Positions 46,790-55,394 of a DNA stretch of 64,000 nt are shown in pieces; the first letter of the stretch is position 1, and each line of letters opens with the position of its first letter. Under the pieces are notes generated by a model, which saw nothing but the letters and a program-made list of their open reading frames with translations, did not search any database and was not told where the DNA came from. Made by a program: the position numbers and the translations under genes. Source of the stretch: Gardnerella swidsinskii (GTDB lineage Bacteria; Actinomycetota; Actinomycetes; Actinomycetales; Bifidobacteriaceae); NCBI RefSeq assembly GCF_003397705.1, contig NZ_QJVB01000001.1:62001-126000 (forward strand), read 5' to 3'.

Positions 46790-48205
46790 ATGGAATGGAA
46801 TGACGCTCCTCAATTAGACCCGCGTGCTGTGCAAGCAACTTCGGTATCTGCACAGGACGAGAATGCGTCTTCTCAAGAGCCGCAGGCACTGAAGATTACT
46901 GCGGCTAGTTCAAATCCAAAAATGTTTACACTGCCTTGGGAATTACCACTTTCTCAATGGCCTGCTGATTTATTCGTGAATTTGCCGCGTGGTATTTCTC
47001 GCCACGTTGTGCGATTTGTTCACGTTGGCGATGAAGTGTATGCAATGAAGGAAATTACTCGTCAAGTTGCAGAACGTGAGTATGAGCTTTTGCGTAGGCT
47101 TCGTAAACTTGAGTTGCCTACAGTTACTCCTATAGCTGTTGTTGCAGGACGCCATGACGCTAATGGTGAAAAGCTTGAGGCAATGTTAGTTACGAAACAT
47201 TTGAAGTTCTCACTACCATATCGTGCATTATTTGCTCGTACGTTGCGTCCGGATACTGCAGAGCGCCTTATCGATGCGCTTGCTGTTCTTATGGTGCGCT
47301 TGCATCTTTCTGGCTTCTATTGGGGCGATGTATCGCTTTCCAACGTGCTGTTTTTGCGAGATGCAGATGCTTTTTCTGCATTCCTAGTTGACGCAGAAAC
47401 TGGTGATTTGCATGGAAGTTTAACAGAAGGTCAACGAGAATACGATATCGATTTAGCTCGAACCAACATTATTGGTGAGCTTATGGATTTGAGCTCCGGT
47501 CAGCTTTTACCGACAGAAGTAGATGAAATCAGTATAGGCAATCGTCTAGTAGATCGCTATCATTCGCTTTGGAGTACGCTTACTGACGTTGATAAGTTCA
47601 GTCCTGATGAGATGTGGCGAATTGAACGTCGTGTTAATCGTCTAAATGAGCTTGGTTTCGATGTTGATGAGTTGGAGATGAAGACTTCAGAAGATGGTCG
47701 AAGGGTTTTGGTTCGACCTCGAGTTGTGGATGCTGGCTATGCTTCCCGCAAGCTTCTTCGTCTTACTGGATTGGATGTTCAAGAGAATCAGGCTCGAAGG
47801 CTGCTAAACGATTTGGATGCATATCGCACTTCTACATGGCGTCAAGGTGAAGAGCTGGAAATCGTCGCAACTGATTGGATGCGTGAAATTTTCGAGCCAA
47901 CAGTTCGTATGATACCTCCTGAATTCCGTTCGCAAATTGAACCAGCTCAGTTCTTCCATGAAGTGTTGGATCATCGTTGGTTTATGGCAGAAAAAGTTGG
48001 CCATGACGTTGCTATGCAAGATGCTGTGACAAGCTATATTAAAAATGTGCTTCCTCAGTACAAAATGGATAAGCATGTTCTTGCTGCTATTAATGCAGAT
48101 GCTGATTCTGGCGTTGTGGATGATGAATACACGTATTCTTCTCCAGCACCTGTAGGTCACGATATAGATGAAGATGATCAAGATGCTAGTGTTTGGGCAA
48201 GTTGA
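46790..48205 (+). CDS. DUF4032 domain protein, kinase-like fold
   Basis: 471 residues. The N-terminal half resembles the small-molecule or lipopolysaccharide kinase fold: VYAMKEI may hold the ATP lysine, FYWGDVSLSNVLF fits the catalytic loop with D and N, and FLVDAETGDL the metal-binding Asp. The C-terminal half is the DUF4032 region. This family is widespread in actinobacteria and its role is unknown. No membrane segment. The ATG at 46790 has no clear ribosome site, so the start is less certain. It stands between two terminators and is probably a single-gene transcript. Confidence 0.8.
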   Translation: MEWNDAPQLDPRAVQATSVSAQDENASSQEPQALKITAASSNPKMFTLPWELPLSQWPADLFVNLPRGISRHVVRFVHVGDEVYAMKEITRQVAEREYELLRRLRKLELPTVTPIAVVAGRHDANGEKLEAMLVTKHLKFSLPYRALFARTLRPDTAERLIDALAVLMVRLHLSGFYWGDVSLSNVLFLRDADAFSAFLVDAETGDLHGSLTEGQREYDIDLARTNIIGELMDLSSGQLLPTEVDEISIGNRLVDRYHSLWSTLTDVDKFSPDEMWRIERRVNRLNELGFDVDELEMKTSEDGRRVLVRPRVVDAGYASRKLLRLTGLDVQENQARRLLNDLDAYRTSTWRQGEELEIVATDWMREIFEPTVRMIPPEFRSQIEPAQFFHEVLDHRWFMAEKVGHDVAMQDAVTSYIKNVLPQYKMDKHVLAAINADADSGVVDDEYTYSSPAPVGHDIDEDDQDASVWAS

Positions 48206-48287
48206 GTATTGTGTTATATAAGTAATTAGCTAATTTTCAATAAGTACGGCATTGATTGCCGTCTTTGATTTTAAGTGAATTTTTCGT

Positions 48288-48306
48288 CGGGGAGTTCAAC
48301 TCCCCG
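48288..48306 (+). terminator. Terminator after the DUF4032 gene
   Basis: CGGGGAGT-TCA-ACTCCCCG hairpin followed by seven T. Confidence 0.93.
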
Positions 48307-48355
48307 TTTTTTTATTGCAGTTTACTCGCTTACCCTAAATTTGGGTATAAAAAAG

Positions 48356-48428
48356 TGCCCCCTGTGGGACTCGAACCCACAACCCAAGACTTAAAAGGAC
48401 TCTGCTCTGCCAATTGAGCTAAAGGGGC
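48356..48428 (-). tRNA. tRNA-Lys (anticodon TTT)
   Basis: Cloverleaf on the minus strand: acceptor GCCCCTT with AGGGGGC (one T-G pair), D arm GCTC/GAGC, anticodon loop CTTTTAA, T arm GTGGG-TTCGAGT-CCCAC. CCA is not encoded. The anticodon stem GAGTC/GTCTT has one T-T mismatch. Confidence 0.93.
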
Positions 48429-48499
48429 AACAAATGCTAAGTGTACTACATTCAATCGACGAAGTGAATATCGTGTTAACTTATGCGTGTTACATATAT

Positions 48500-48760
48500 T
48501 TATTGCAGTATTCCGAGTGACTCAAGTTTTGCTTTTATTTGTGTTGCTGATGGCTCAACCATAAAAGTATTATCTGCAAAAGTAACAACTGGAATATGCT
48601 TTTGATTGCTAATTTCAATCGCTTTTTCTTCAGCACCCTCTTCTGTTTCAATATCGTGCCAAACGAATGCCACACCATACTGGATTAGCGCAGCTTTCGC
48701 ACGTTTGCAATCTCCACACCAATCTGCACCGTATACATTTACGGTAGGCTGATCTGACAT
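48500..48760 (-). CDS. Mycoredoxin/glutaredoxin-like protein
   Basis: 86 residues with a single glutaredoxin fold. The active site is VYGADWCGDCKRAKAA, with CGDC instead of the CGYC common in mycoredoxin, and the cis-Pro loop is HIPVVTFADN. Proteins of this type reduce mixed disulfides or receive electrons from thioredoxin reductase. A strong GAGGAGG site precedes the ATG. No partner gene adjoins it; trxB is 20 kb away. Confidence 0.88.
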   Translation of the reverse strand: MSDQPTVNVYGADWCGDCKRAKAALIQYGVAFVWHDIETEEGAEEKAIEISNQKHIPVVTFADNTFMVEPSATQIKAKLESLGILQ

Positions 48761-48948
48761 AAAATCCTCCTCAATGATTTTGTGAATTCAAATTTTGCGT
48801 AATAAATAGCTCGTGCTATTTATTACTACTTTTACTAGTGTAATAGATGCAGGTGTACCTAAGCATATTGACGTTGAAGTGTAACAAAGATGAGAAAAAA
48901 TAGTGAAATATATTGCTAGTGTCCCTTGACTTTCATAGTCTTGATGTC

Positions 48949-50130
48949 ATGAATATGGTTATGGATATGAACATGCTAATTTGGTTTGCGGCTGCGGCTG
49001 TTGTTATTGTCATCTTATTAGTAACAGTTGCAGTGATTTTGCGCATTCACAGCAATAGTCATGGACCAGTAATTCCTGAAAGCGTTGATAGTGCAATCGA
49101 TACAAGCAAAACTAAAGCGCGTGGAACAAAAAAATCTGAAAAACAGATAGAAAGTAACGTCGCTGTTGTACCTAATGAAGAAGTAAAGTCTGAATTATTG
49201 CCAGAAAGTACTTCTTCGCGTATTAAACGTCTTCGCGAACGTTTGGCTCATAGTGCAAATCCATTTGGTCGTGCATTGTTTAATATCATAAGCAAGGACC
49301 ATCTTTCGGAAGAAGATTGGGAAGATGTAGAAGATACTCTTCTTATGGCCGATGTTGGTTCTCGAGCTAGTGAAGAATTAGTAGAAGATCTACGCAAAGA
49401 TGCACGCATTGCTGGTACCTCTAATTCAGAAGATGTGCATTCAGCATTGCGTACGAAACTATTGAAAATAGTAGATGAAGACGCTGATCGACGCTTAAAT
49501 GTAGATAAATCAGATGCGCATCATCCTAGCGTTATTATGATGGTCGGCGTTAATGGCACCGGTAAAACCACTACTGCTGGTAAATTAGCGCGATTGTTTA
49601 TTGCCAAAAAACGTTCAGTAATGTTTGCTGCAGCAGATACTTTTCGTGCGGCTGCAGCTGATCAACTTGAAACTTGGGCGTCTGCAGTAAGCGTGCCAGT
49701 TGTTCGTGCAAATAAAGATGGTGCTGATCCTGCTTCTGTTGCTTTTATTGCTGCGAATAAGGCAAAAGAAGAGCAAACTGATTTATTGATTGTAGATACT
49801 GCTGGTCGTTTGCAGAATAAAGCAAATTTAATGGAAGAGCTTGGCAAAATTCGTAGGGTTATAGAAAAAACTATGCCTGTTGATGAAGTATTGCTGGTAT
49901 TGGATGCTACTACTGGTCAAAATGGCATGTCTCAAGCAAAAGTATTTGCTGAAGCTATTGGCATTACGGGCGTAGTCCTTACTAAGCTTGATGGTTCCGC
50001 TAAAGGTGGAATTGTTATAGCTGTACAGCGTGAACTTGGTGTACCGGTTAAGCTAGTAGGTCTTGGCGAAGGACCAGATGATTTAGTGCCGTTTGATGCT
50101 CAAAGCTTCGTAGACGGTTTGCTCGCTTAA
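48949..50130 (+). CDS. ftsY: Signal recognition particle receptor FtsY
   Basis: About 393 residues. An N-terminal TM (about 8-32) and an acidic linker are followed by the NG GTPase domain from about 95. GTPase motifs: GVNGTGKTTTAGKLA, DTFRAAAADQLE, VDTAGRLQNKANLMEEL and TKLDGSAKGG. It receives ribosome-SRP complexes at the membrane. The frame opens with TTG at 48913; several ATGs lie between 48949 and 48973, none with a strong site, so the start is approximate. amt follows, as in many actinobacteria. Confidence 0.92.
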   Translation: MNMVMDMNMLIWFAAAAVVIVILLVTVAVILRIHSNSHGPVIPESVDSAIDTSKTKARGTKKSEKQIESNVAVVPNEEVKSELLPESTSSRIKRLRERLAHSANPFGRALFNIISKDHLSEEDWEDVEDTLLMADVGSRASEELVEDLRKDARIAGTSNSEDVHSALRTKLLKIVDEDADRRLNVDKSDAHHPSVIMMVGVNGTGKTTTAGKLARLFIAKKRSVMFAAADTFRAAAADQLETWASAVSVPVVRANKDGADPASVAFIAANKAKEEQTDLLIVDTAGRLQNKANLMEELGKIRRVIEKTMPVDEVLLVLDATTGQNGMSQAKVFAEAIGITGVVLTKLDGSAKGGIVIAVQRELGVPVKLVGLGEGPDDLVPFDAQSFVDGLLA

Positions 50131-50292
50131 TGCTGAGCATTGATGTAGTTGCATGAGTGGTAGTTTTTAATGTTCCACTAAAGTCTTTATGAGTTTTGGC
50201 TATAAGAGTTTCTCGGTACAATAGTTATATAAAGTAATACTTAAGCTGCAATGATGTTATTGTTGCGCTGTTTCAAATAATTGAGGTGAAAA

Positions 50293-52071
50293 ATGACCAC
50301 AATGGATCCGCAATGGGCATTGTTGGCTGGCGCGTTGGTGTTTATTATTACGCCGGGTATTGCCCTGTTCTATGGAGGCCGTGAACGCGCTACTTCCATG
50401 GTGAATATGATGATGCTTTCAGCTGGCGCTATTGCTGTAACCACACTGGTTTGGACGCTGTGGGGATGGTCGTTAGCTTTTGCTGGCAAAGATATGGCTG
50501 GTGGTGTTATAGGTGATCCATTGAGTGGTTTGCTATTCCGTGATTCGATGGTGGCAGATCATGGTGTGTTTACGTCTATGGACGCAAATTCCGGATTATC
50601 TGGCGGCATTCCTGCAGCTTTTCGTTTAGCATGTGCTGTTGTTGCAGTAGCGCTTATTACTGGAGCTCTAGCCGGTCGAGTGCGTTACGCTATTTGGCTT
50701 ATTTTCGTAGCTGTGTGGATTACTTTAGTATTCGCTCCATTAGCACATATGGTGTGCGGTGGTGGATTGCTTTCGCCTAATGGTGCTATTTCACAGGCGT
50801 TAGGTATTTCAGTGCATGACTTCGCGGGTGGCTCTATATTGCATATTGCTGCGGCTGTTTCGGCTTTTGCAATTGTTATGATTATTGGCGGACATGCTCA
50901 CTTCCCTCTTAAGCGTTTTGTTTTGCATATTAAGAATGTTGCGCATACGAGTGGCAATGCTAATTCTGGAGCTACTAATTCGCGTAATTCTAAAAGTCGT
51001 TTATCGCGCGCATTGTGGGCTGATGTTGAGCATGCTAAAAATGCTGCTAGTGAGACTGTTGTCTCTCCAGTTGCTACAGTGACTGAGGTTGCTGCTGAAT
51101 CCACTGCAACGCAGTCAGCCGTTGAAAATGGTGTTGCTGCTCGCCATCCGCATAATGTTCCTTTCGTTATGCTTGGCGTTTTCTTGATTTGGTTCGGTTG
51201 GCTTGGGTTAATGATTGGTTCTTCTGCAGGCGTTCCTGGAGTTGCAGGTTATGCTTGGGTGAGTTCCACAATAACTGCTTCTGCTTCAATGCTTGCCTGG
51301 GGTGTGACTGAACGTTTACACTCTGGATGCTTTACTGCTTTGGGAGCTGCGTCTGGTGTTATGGCTGGATTGGCTGCAAGTGCTGCAGCCGCGGATGTTA
51401 TTGCTCCATTGTGGGCTTTAGTTTTGGGTGTTCTTTCTGGTGTTATTACTTCTCTAGTGACTCACTCTCGTACTTTTGTGCGCTACGATGGTGCCTTGCA
51501 TGTAGTTAGCGTGAATGGTGTTGCTGCGCTTATTGGTGTGCTTGCAGTAGGCTTATTTGCTGATGGTTCTGGATTACTTGCTGTTGGTGATTGGCATCAG
51601 TTAGTTGCACAACTGTGCTTAATTGGGATTACGGTGCTTTATGCAGGTGCTGTAACTGCAGTATTAGCTTTTGTTCTTGAAAAGCTTTTTGGATGGCGTA
51701 TTTCGGAAGCTAAGGAACGTAAGGGCGTTGATTTGGTTGATCAAGGAGAGCGTGCTTACGATTTTTCTTCTATTGCACAAAGTCATGATGGCGCTGTAGT
51801 TGCTGTTGCAGATGATGATGCAAATAAAACTCAAATGGCTGTTCTTACTTCTGTTGATATTGATATGGGTGAAAACGAGGTTGAACAATCTGATTTTATG
51901 GTTAATCAATCTGAGGCAAATCCTGAGCAAGGCGATTCTGAGGTTGATTCTAAATCTGAAGTTGAGCAAAAAGAGTCTTCTTCTGAAGAAGAGTTTGAAA
52001 CTGTAAAAAAAGATGAATCATCGCAAAAGAATAAAAAAACAGAAAAACGAAATAATAGTGCTAAAGAATAG
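50293..52071 (+). CDS. amt: Atypical ammonium transporter (Amt family)
   Basis: 592 residues, against 400-450 for most Amt proteins. Eleven membrane segments are expected. The family landmarks TPGIALFYGGRER, LAHMVCGGGLL, DFAGGSILHI and FGWLGLMIGSS align with E. coli AmtB. Several pore positions differ: Trp148 is Cys, the second pore His (318) is Asn in SVNGVAALIG, Phe215 is Leu, and Phe107 is not aromatic; His168 is kept. A polar insertion of about 75 residues lies in the loop near 215-285, and an acidic tail of over 100 residues rich in Glu and Ser ends the protein. No glnK/glnB gene follows. Function as an ammonium channel is doubtful. Start after GAGGTGAAAA. Confidence 0.85.
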   Translation: MTTMDPQWALLAGALVFIITPGIALFYGGRERATSMVNMMMLSAGAIAVTTLVWTLWGWSLAFAGKDMAGGVIGDPLSGLLFRDSMVADHGVFTSMDANSGLSGGIPAAFRLACAVVAVALITGALAGRVRYAIWLIFVAVWITLVFAPLAHMVCGGGLLSPNGAISQALGISVHDFAGGSILHIAAAVSAFAIVMIIGGHAHFPLKRFVLHIKNVAHTSGNANSGATNSRNSKSRLSRALWADVEHAKNAASETVVSPVATVTEVAAESTATQSAVENGVAARHPHNVPFVMLGVFLIWFGWLGLMIGSSAGVPGVAGYAWVSSTITASASMLAWGVTERLHSGCFTALGAASGVMAGLAASAAAADVIAPLWALVLGVLSGVITSLVTHSRTFVRYDGALHVVSVNGVAALIGVLAVGLFADGSGLLAVGDWHQLVAQLCLIGITVLYAGAVTAVLAFVLEKLFGWRISEAKERKGVDLVDQGERAYDFSSIAQSHDGAVVAVADDDANKTQMAVLTSVDIDMGENEVEQSDFMVNQSEANPEQGDSEVDSKSEVEQKESSSEEEFETVKKDESSQKNKKTEKRNNSAKE

Positions 52072-52124
52072 ACGCATGTGCGTAAGCGTTATGATTTAGC
52101 AGCAAGTTCGAATTATGTTGGTAT

Positions 52125-52156
52125 AAACCGCATGTCTTATCTAAGATATGCGGTTT
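52125..52156 (+). terminator. Terminator after amt
   Basis: Nine-base stem AAACCGCAT with ATGCGGTTT, 14-nt loop, then a T. Confidence 0.75.
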
Positions 52157-52190
52157 TGCTATTTTTGCTAATTTAAAATCAAGTTTTTTA

Positions 52191-52350
52191 ATGAATAACT
52201 TATTTTTAGTGAATAAGTTATTCATATGACACGCACGAATTGCTTGATGTGGATAAAAAAGATAAGTTATCCACATTTTAGGCGTGTCTACGTGGACATC
52301 ACACAAATTTATCCACATAGTGGGGATAACATTGTGGATATCCTGCGGAT
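52191..52350. other. DnaA-box cluster outside oriC
   Basis: Three perfect DnaA boxes: 52248-52256 (TGTGGATAA), 52267-52275 (TTATCCACA) and 52309-52317 (TTATCCACA). Near matches follow at about 52321-52352 (TGGGGATAA, TGTGGATAT, GCGGATAAC). Just before them a 12-bp perfect inverted repeat, ATGAATAACTTA and its complement (52191-52225), surrounds an 11-nt loop. There is no gene here. The density equals that of oriC, about 34 kb away. Possible roles: DnaA titration, DnaA reactivation, or control of the next gene. Confidence 0.75.
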
Positions 52351-52491
52351 AACTTTTTAAAATAATATTTTTATTTGCGATTTACGCATATTTGTGTTAC
52401 TTCACTCGCAATTGCTTTTGCATAAAATTTGTTAGCATATTGCAATTTTCTTTTATGCAAGCGTGACAAAGTAGCAGTAGAATGAAGCATT

Positions 52492-53853
52492 ATGACAAAT
52501 CAAAAGTTGGACAACCAGAACAAAAAAGACGTACTGCGCAATATTTGGCTACTAGCTGTACCGACTTTTGGACAGCTCATATCTGAGCCGGCATTTGTAC
52601 TCATTGACACTGCTATTATTGGTCATATTGGCAAAAGTGCTCTAGCGGGTCTTTCTATTGGATCAACGGTACTTCTTACTACTACAGGTCTCTGCTTATT
52701 TTTGGCTTACAATACAACTTCACAGGTTGCGCGTCTCTTAGGCGCAGGTAAGCGTCGAGAAGGTTTTAGCATTGGTATGGATGGGTTGTGGCTTGCATTA
52801 TTGCTTGGCATAATTCTTACAGTCATACTTATTTTCGCCGCTGAACCGTTATGTTACGCAATAGGCGCGCGTGGCTCTACGTTGCAAAATGCTATTGTTT
52901 ACACACAAATGGTTATGCCTGGATTGCCTGCGATGTTGCTCGTGTATGCAGCAAATGGCATATTTCGCGGTCTTTGCAACGTGCGCATAACATTATTTGC
53001 TGCTGTAAGTGGAGCTGTTCTAAATACCATTCTCGATGTAATCGCAGTATTTGGTCTCAATATGGGAATCGCTGGTTCTGGTATTGCAACAATGATTGCG
53101 CAATGGTACATGGGACTTGTTCTCACTATTCCTGCAGTTATTTGGGCTACTCAAAGTGGTGCGCGTCTCAAACCGCATTTCCAGCATATTCTACATTCTG
53201 CTGGAACTGGTATGCCTTTGTTTGTTCGTACACTTGCATTGCGCGTGTGCATGGTAGCTACGGTTGTTACTGCGACTCATCTCGGTACTAATACTCTCGC
53301 CGCGTATCAGGTTGCTAACTCTTGTTGGAATTTTGTTATGAATATTTTAGATGCAATTGGTATTGCTGCGCAGACTATTGTTGCTGCAGCACTAGGTGCA
53401 GGCTGTCGTAAGCGCGCAGGAATGATTACGCGTATTTGTGCTCAAGTGGGAGCTGTAAGCAGCGTAGGAGTCGGTTTATTCATGATTTTCGTGGGTTGGA
53501 GTTGCGCGCCACTATTTAGTCAGCATACAGATATCCAGTTTTTAATTTCTGTAGGTATGACAATATTAGGATTGTTCTTGCCTCTTGCTGGATGGATGTG
53601 GGCACTAGATGGCGTATTAATTGGCGCAGGCGATCACCGTTACTTAGCAAAAGCTTGCTCAGTAATGGCTGCTGTGTATTTAACATTTTTGGCGCTCACA
53701 AGCGTTTTTGATGTCGTCGTCGACGCTAATGACGTGGTAAGAACTATTACTTTATGGGTTGTTTTAAATGCTGTTTATATTGGGGGGCGTGCAATAGGCA
53801 ATAGTTTGCGCATAAGAAATGATACGTGGATGGACTCTGCGCTAAAAATGTAA
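52492..53853 (+). CDS. MATE family efflux transporter (DinF-like)
   Basis: 453 residues with twelve membrane segments in two repeats of six. The N-terminal region WLLAVPTFGQLISEPAFVLIDTAIIGHIG and the later GGSNLAAYQVAN-like stretch TNTLAAYQVANSCWNFV are typical of the DinF branch. MATE proteins export cationic or other small molecules in exchange for sodium or protons; the substrate is not predictable. It stands alone after the DnaA-box cluster, and dnaB follows after a short gap. Confidence 0.9.
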   Translation: MTNQKLDNQNKKDVLRNIWLLAVPTFGQLISEPAFVLIDTAIIGHIGKSALAGLSIGSTVLLTTTGLCLFLAYNTTSQVARLLGAGKRREGFSIGMDGLWLALLLGIILTVILIFAAEPLCYAIGARGSTLQNAIVYTQMVMPGLPAMLLVYAANGIFRGLCNVRITLFAAVSGAVLNTILDVIAVFGLNMGIAGSGIATMIAQWYMGLVLTIPAVIWATQSGARLKPHFQHILHSAGTGMPLFVRTLALRVCMVATVVTATHLGTNTLAAYQVANSCWNFVMNILDAIGIAAQTIVAAALGAGCRKRAGMITRICAQVGAVSSVGVGLFMIFVGWSCAPLFSQHTDIQFLISVGMTILGLFLPLAGWMWALDGVLIGAGDHRYLAKACSVMAAVYLTFLALTSVFDVVVDANDVVRTITLWVVLNAVYIGGRAIGNSLRIRNDTWMDSALKM

Positions 53854-53918
53854 ATAAAGTTTTGTGTTAATACATTTACGTTTTTTCATAATACGTGCGC
53901 GCGTTTATACTCGTTTTT

Positions 53919-55379
53919 ATGGCAGATAATGATATGTGGCAATCTACTAAAGGCAATGTTATCCGCGTAGGGAGCAATCGTGGTGGCAATGGTGACGCCT
54001 CTGCATATGGTTCTGGCGTTGCAAATCGTGGTGCTGAAGTAGGTGCTACGTTGTTTGATCGTGTGCCTCCTCACGATGTCGATGCAGAAATGGCTGTGCT
54101 TGGCGGAATGCTTATGAGCAAAGATGCTATTGGCGAAGTGTCTCAATTGCTTGAAACATCAGATTTTTATTTACCGCAGCACCAAACAATTTATGATGCT
54201 ATTCTTACGCTTTTCGCTGGCTCACAGCCTGTTGACGTTGTGCTTGTAGCTAACGAATTAATGAAAGATGGAAATCTCGATAAAGTTGGCGGAGCTGACT
54301 ATTTGCACAGCCTAGTAGCTTCTGTGCCAACAGCCGCAAACGCAATGTACTACGCAGATATTGTGCACCAAAATGCTGTTCTTCGTAACGTTATTACTGC
54401 TGGCACAAAAATTGCGCAAATGGGCTATTCTGCTTCCGGAGCGCAAGCAGAAGATATTGTAAATCTTGCGCAATCAGAAGTGTATGAGATGAGTGCCGGC
54501 AAAGTGCGTCAAGATTACGTTGCTATTGGCCCAGTTTTGCAAAATACTCTTGATCAGCTCGATAAAATGCAAAATCATGAACTTGAGCAAGGTGTGCCGA
54601 CTGGATTTAGAGATATTGACGAAGTTACTCAAGGTTTGCAGCCTGGTCAAATGATTGTTGTTGCTGGTCGTCCGGCTATGGGTAAGTCAACACTTGGCAT
54701 TGATTTCGCTCGTTCAGCAGCACTGCACCACAATATGACGTCTATTGTGTTCTCTCTAGAAATGAGCAAAGTGGAATTGGCTCAGCGCATTATTGCTGCA
54801 GAAACTAATATTCCGCTTGCTGCTATGCGAAGAGCGGAAGATATTACTCCGGATCGTTGGAATACTCTTAATACTTTTTGGACAAAAATGCAAAACGCTC
54901 CGCTTTTTATTGATGACAGTCCAAATATGAGCTTGATGGAAATTCGCGCAAAATGCCGTCGTTTGAAGCAAACTAATGATCTGAAACTGGTAGTTATTGA
55001 TTACCTTCAGCTGATGAGTTCCGGCAAGCGCGTGGAAAGCCGACAGCAGGAAGTTTCGGAATTCTCACGTGCGCTTAAGTTGCTTGCAAAAGAGCTTGAA
55101 GTGCCAGTTGTGGCATTGAGCCAGCTTAACCGAGGGCCGGAAATGCGAAACGACAAGAAACCACAGCTTTCAGATTTGCGCGAATCTGGTTCTATTGAGC
55201 AGGATGCTGACGTTGTGTTCCTAGTGCATCGCCCTGATTTTTACAATAAGGAAGATCGCCCAGGCGAAGCAGATATTATTATGGCAAAGCATCGTAACGG
55301 CCCTACTGACACGTTTAATCTTGCCTTCTTGGGTGCAACTTCCAAGTTCATGGATATGCCGCAAGACTACCAGCAATAA
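53919..55379 (+). CDS. dnaB: Replicative DNA helicase DnaB
   Basis: 486 residues, no intein. The N-terminal domain (about 45-150) starts with RVPPHDVDAEMAVLGGML; the RecA-like ATPase domain has Walker A VVAGRPAMGKST, Walker B LVVIDYLQLM and the arginine-finger segment QLSDLRESGSIEQDAD. It unwinds DNA at the fork and is presumably loaded with DciA's help. The frame opens at GTG 53895; ATG 53919 (MADNDMWQ) is a better start although the ribosome site is weak. murT follows after 15 bp. Confidence 0.95.
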   Translation: MADNDMWQSTKGNVIRVGSNRGGNGDASAYGSGVANRGAEVGATLFDRVPPHDVDAEMAVLGGMLMSKDAIGEVSQLLETSDFYLPQHQTIYDAILTLFAGSQPVDVVLVANELMKDGNLDKVGGADYLHSLVASVPTAANAMYYADIVHQNAVLRNVITAGTKIAQMGYSASGAQAEDIVNLAQSEVYEMSAGKVRQDYVAIGPVLQNTLDQLDKMQNHELEQGVPTGFRDIDEVTQGLQPGQMIVVAGRPAMGKSTLGIDFARSAALHHNMTSIVFSLEMSKVELAQRIIAAETNIPLAAMRRAEDITPDRWNTLNTFWTKMQNAPLFIDDSPNMSLMEIRAKCRRLKQTNDLKLVVIDYLQLMSSGKRVESRQQEVSEFSRALKLLAKELEVPVVALSQLNRGPEMRNDKKPQLSDLRESGSIEQDADVVFLVHRPDFYNKEDRPGEADIIMAKHRNGPTDTFNLAFLGATSKFMDMPQDYQQ

Positions 55380-55394
55380 GGGGTGTGATTTAGT

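Noticed and set aside
52191..52350. A second functional chromosome or plasmid origin
   Set aside because: No replication initiator gene adjoins it; dnaB lies nearby but is the chromosomal helicase. A DnaA-binding locus is a simpler reading.
53919..55379. Intein in dnaB
   Set aside because: Length and continuous motifs are normal, with no insertion at the Walker A site.
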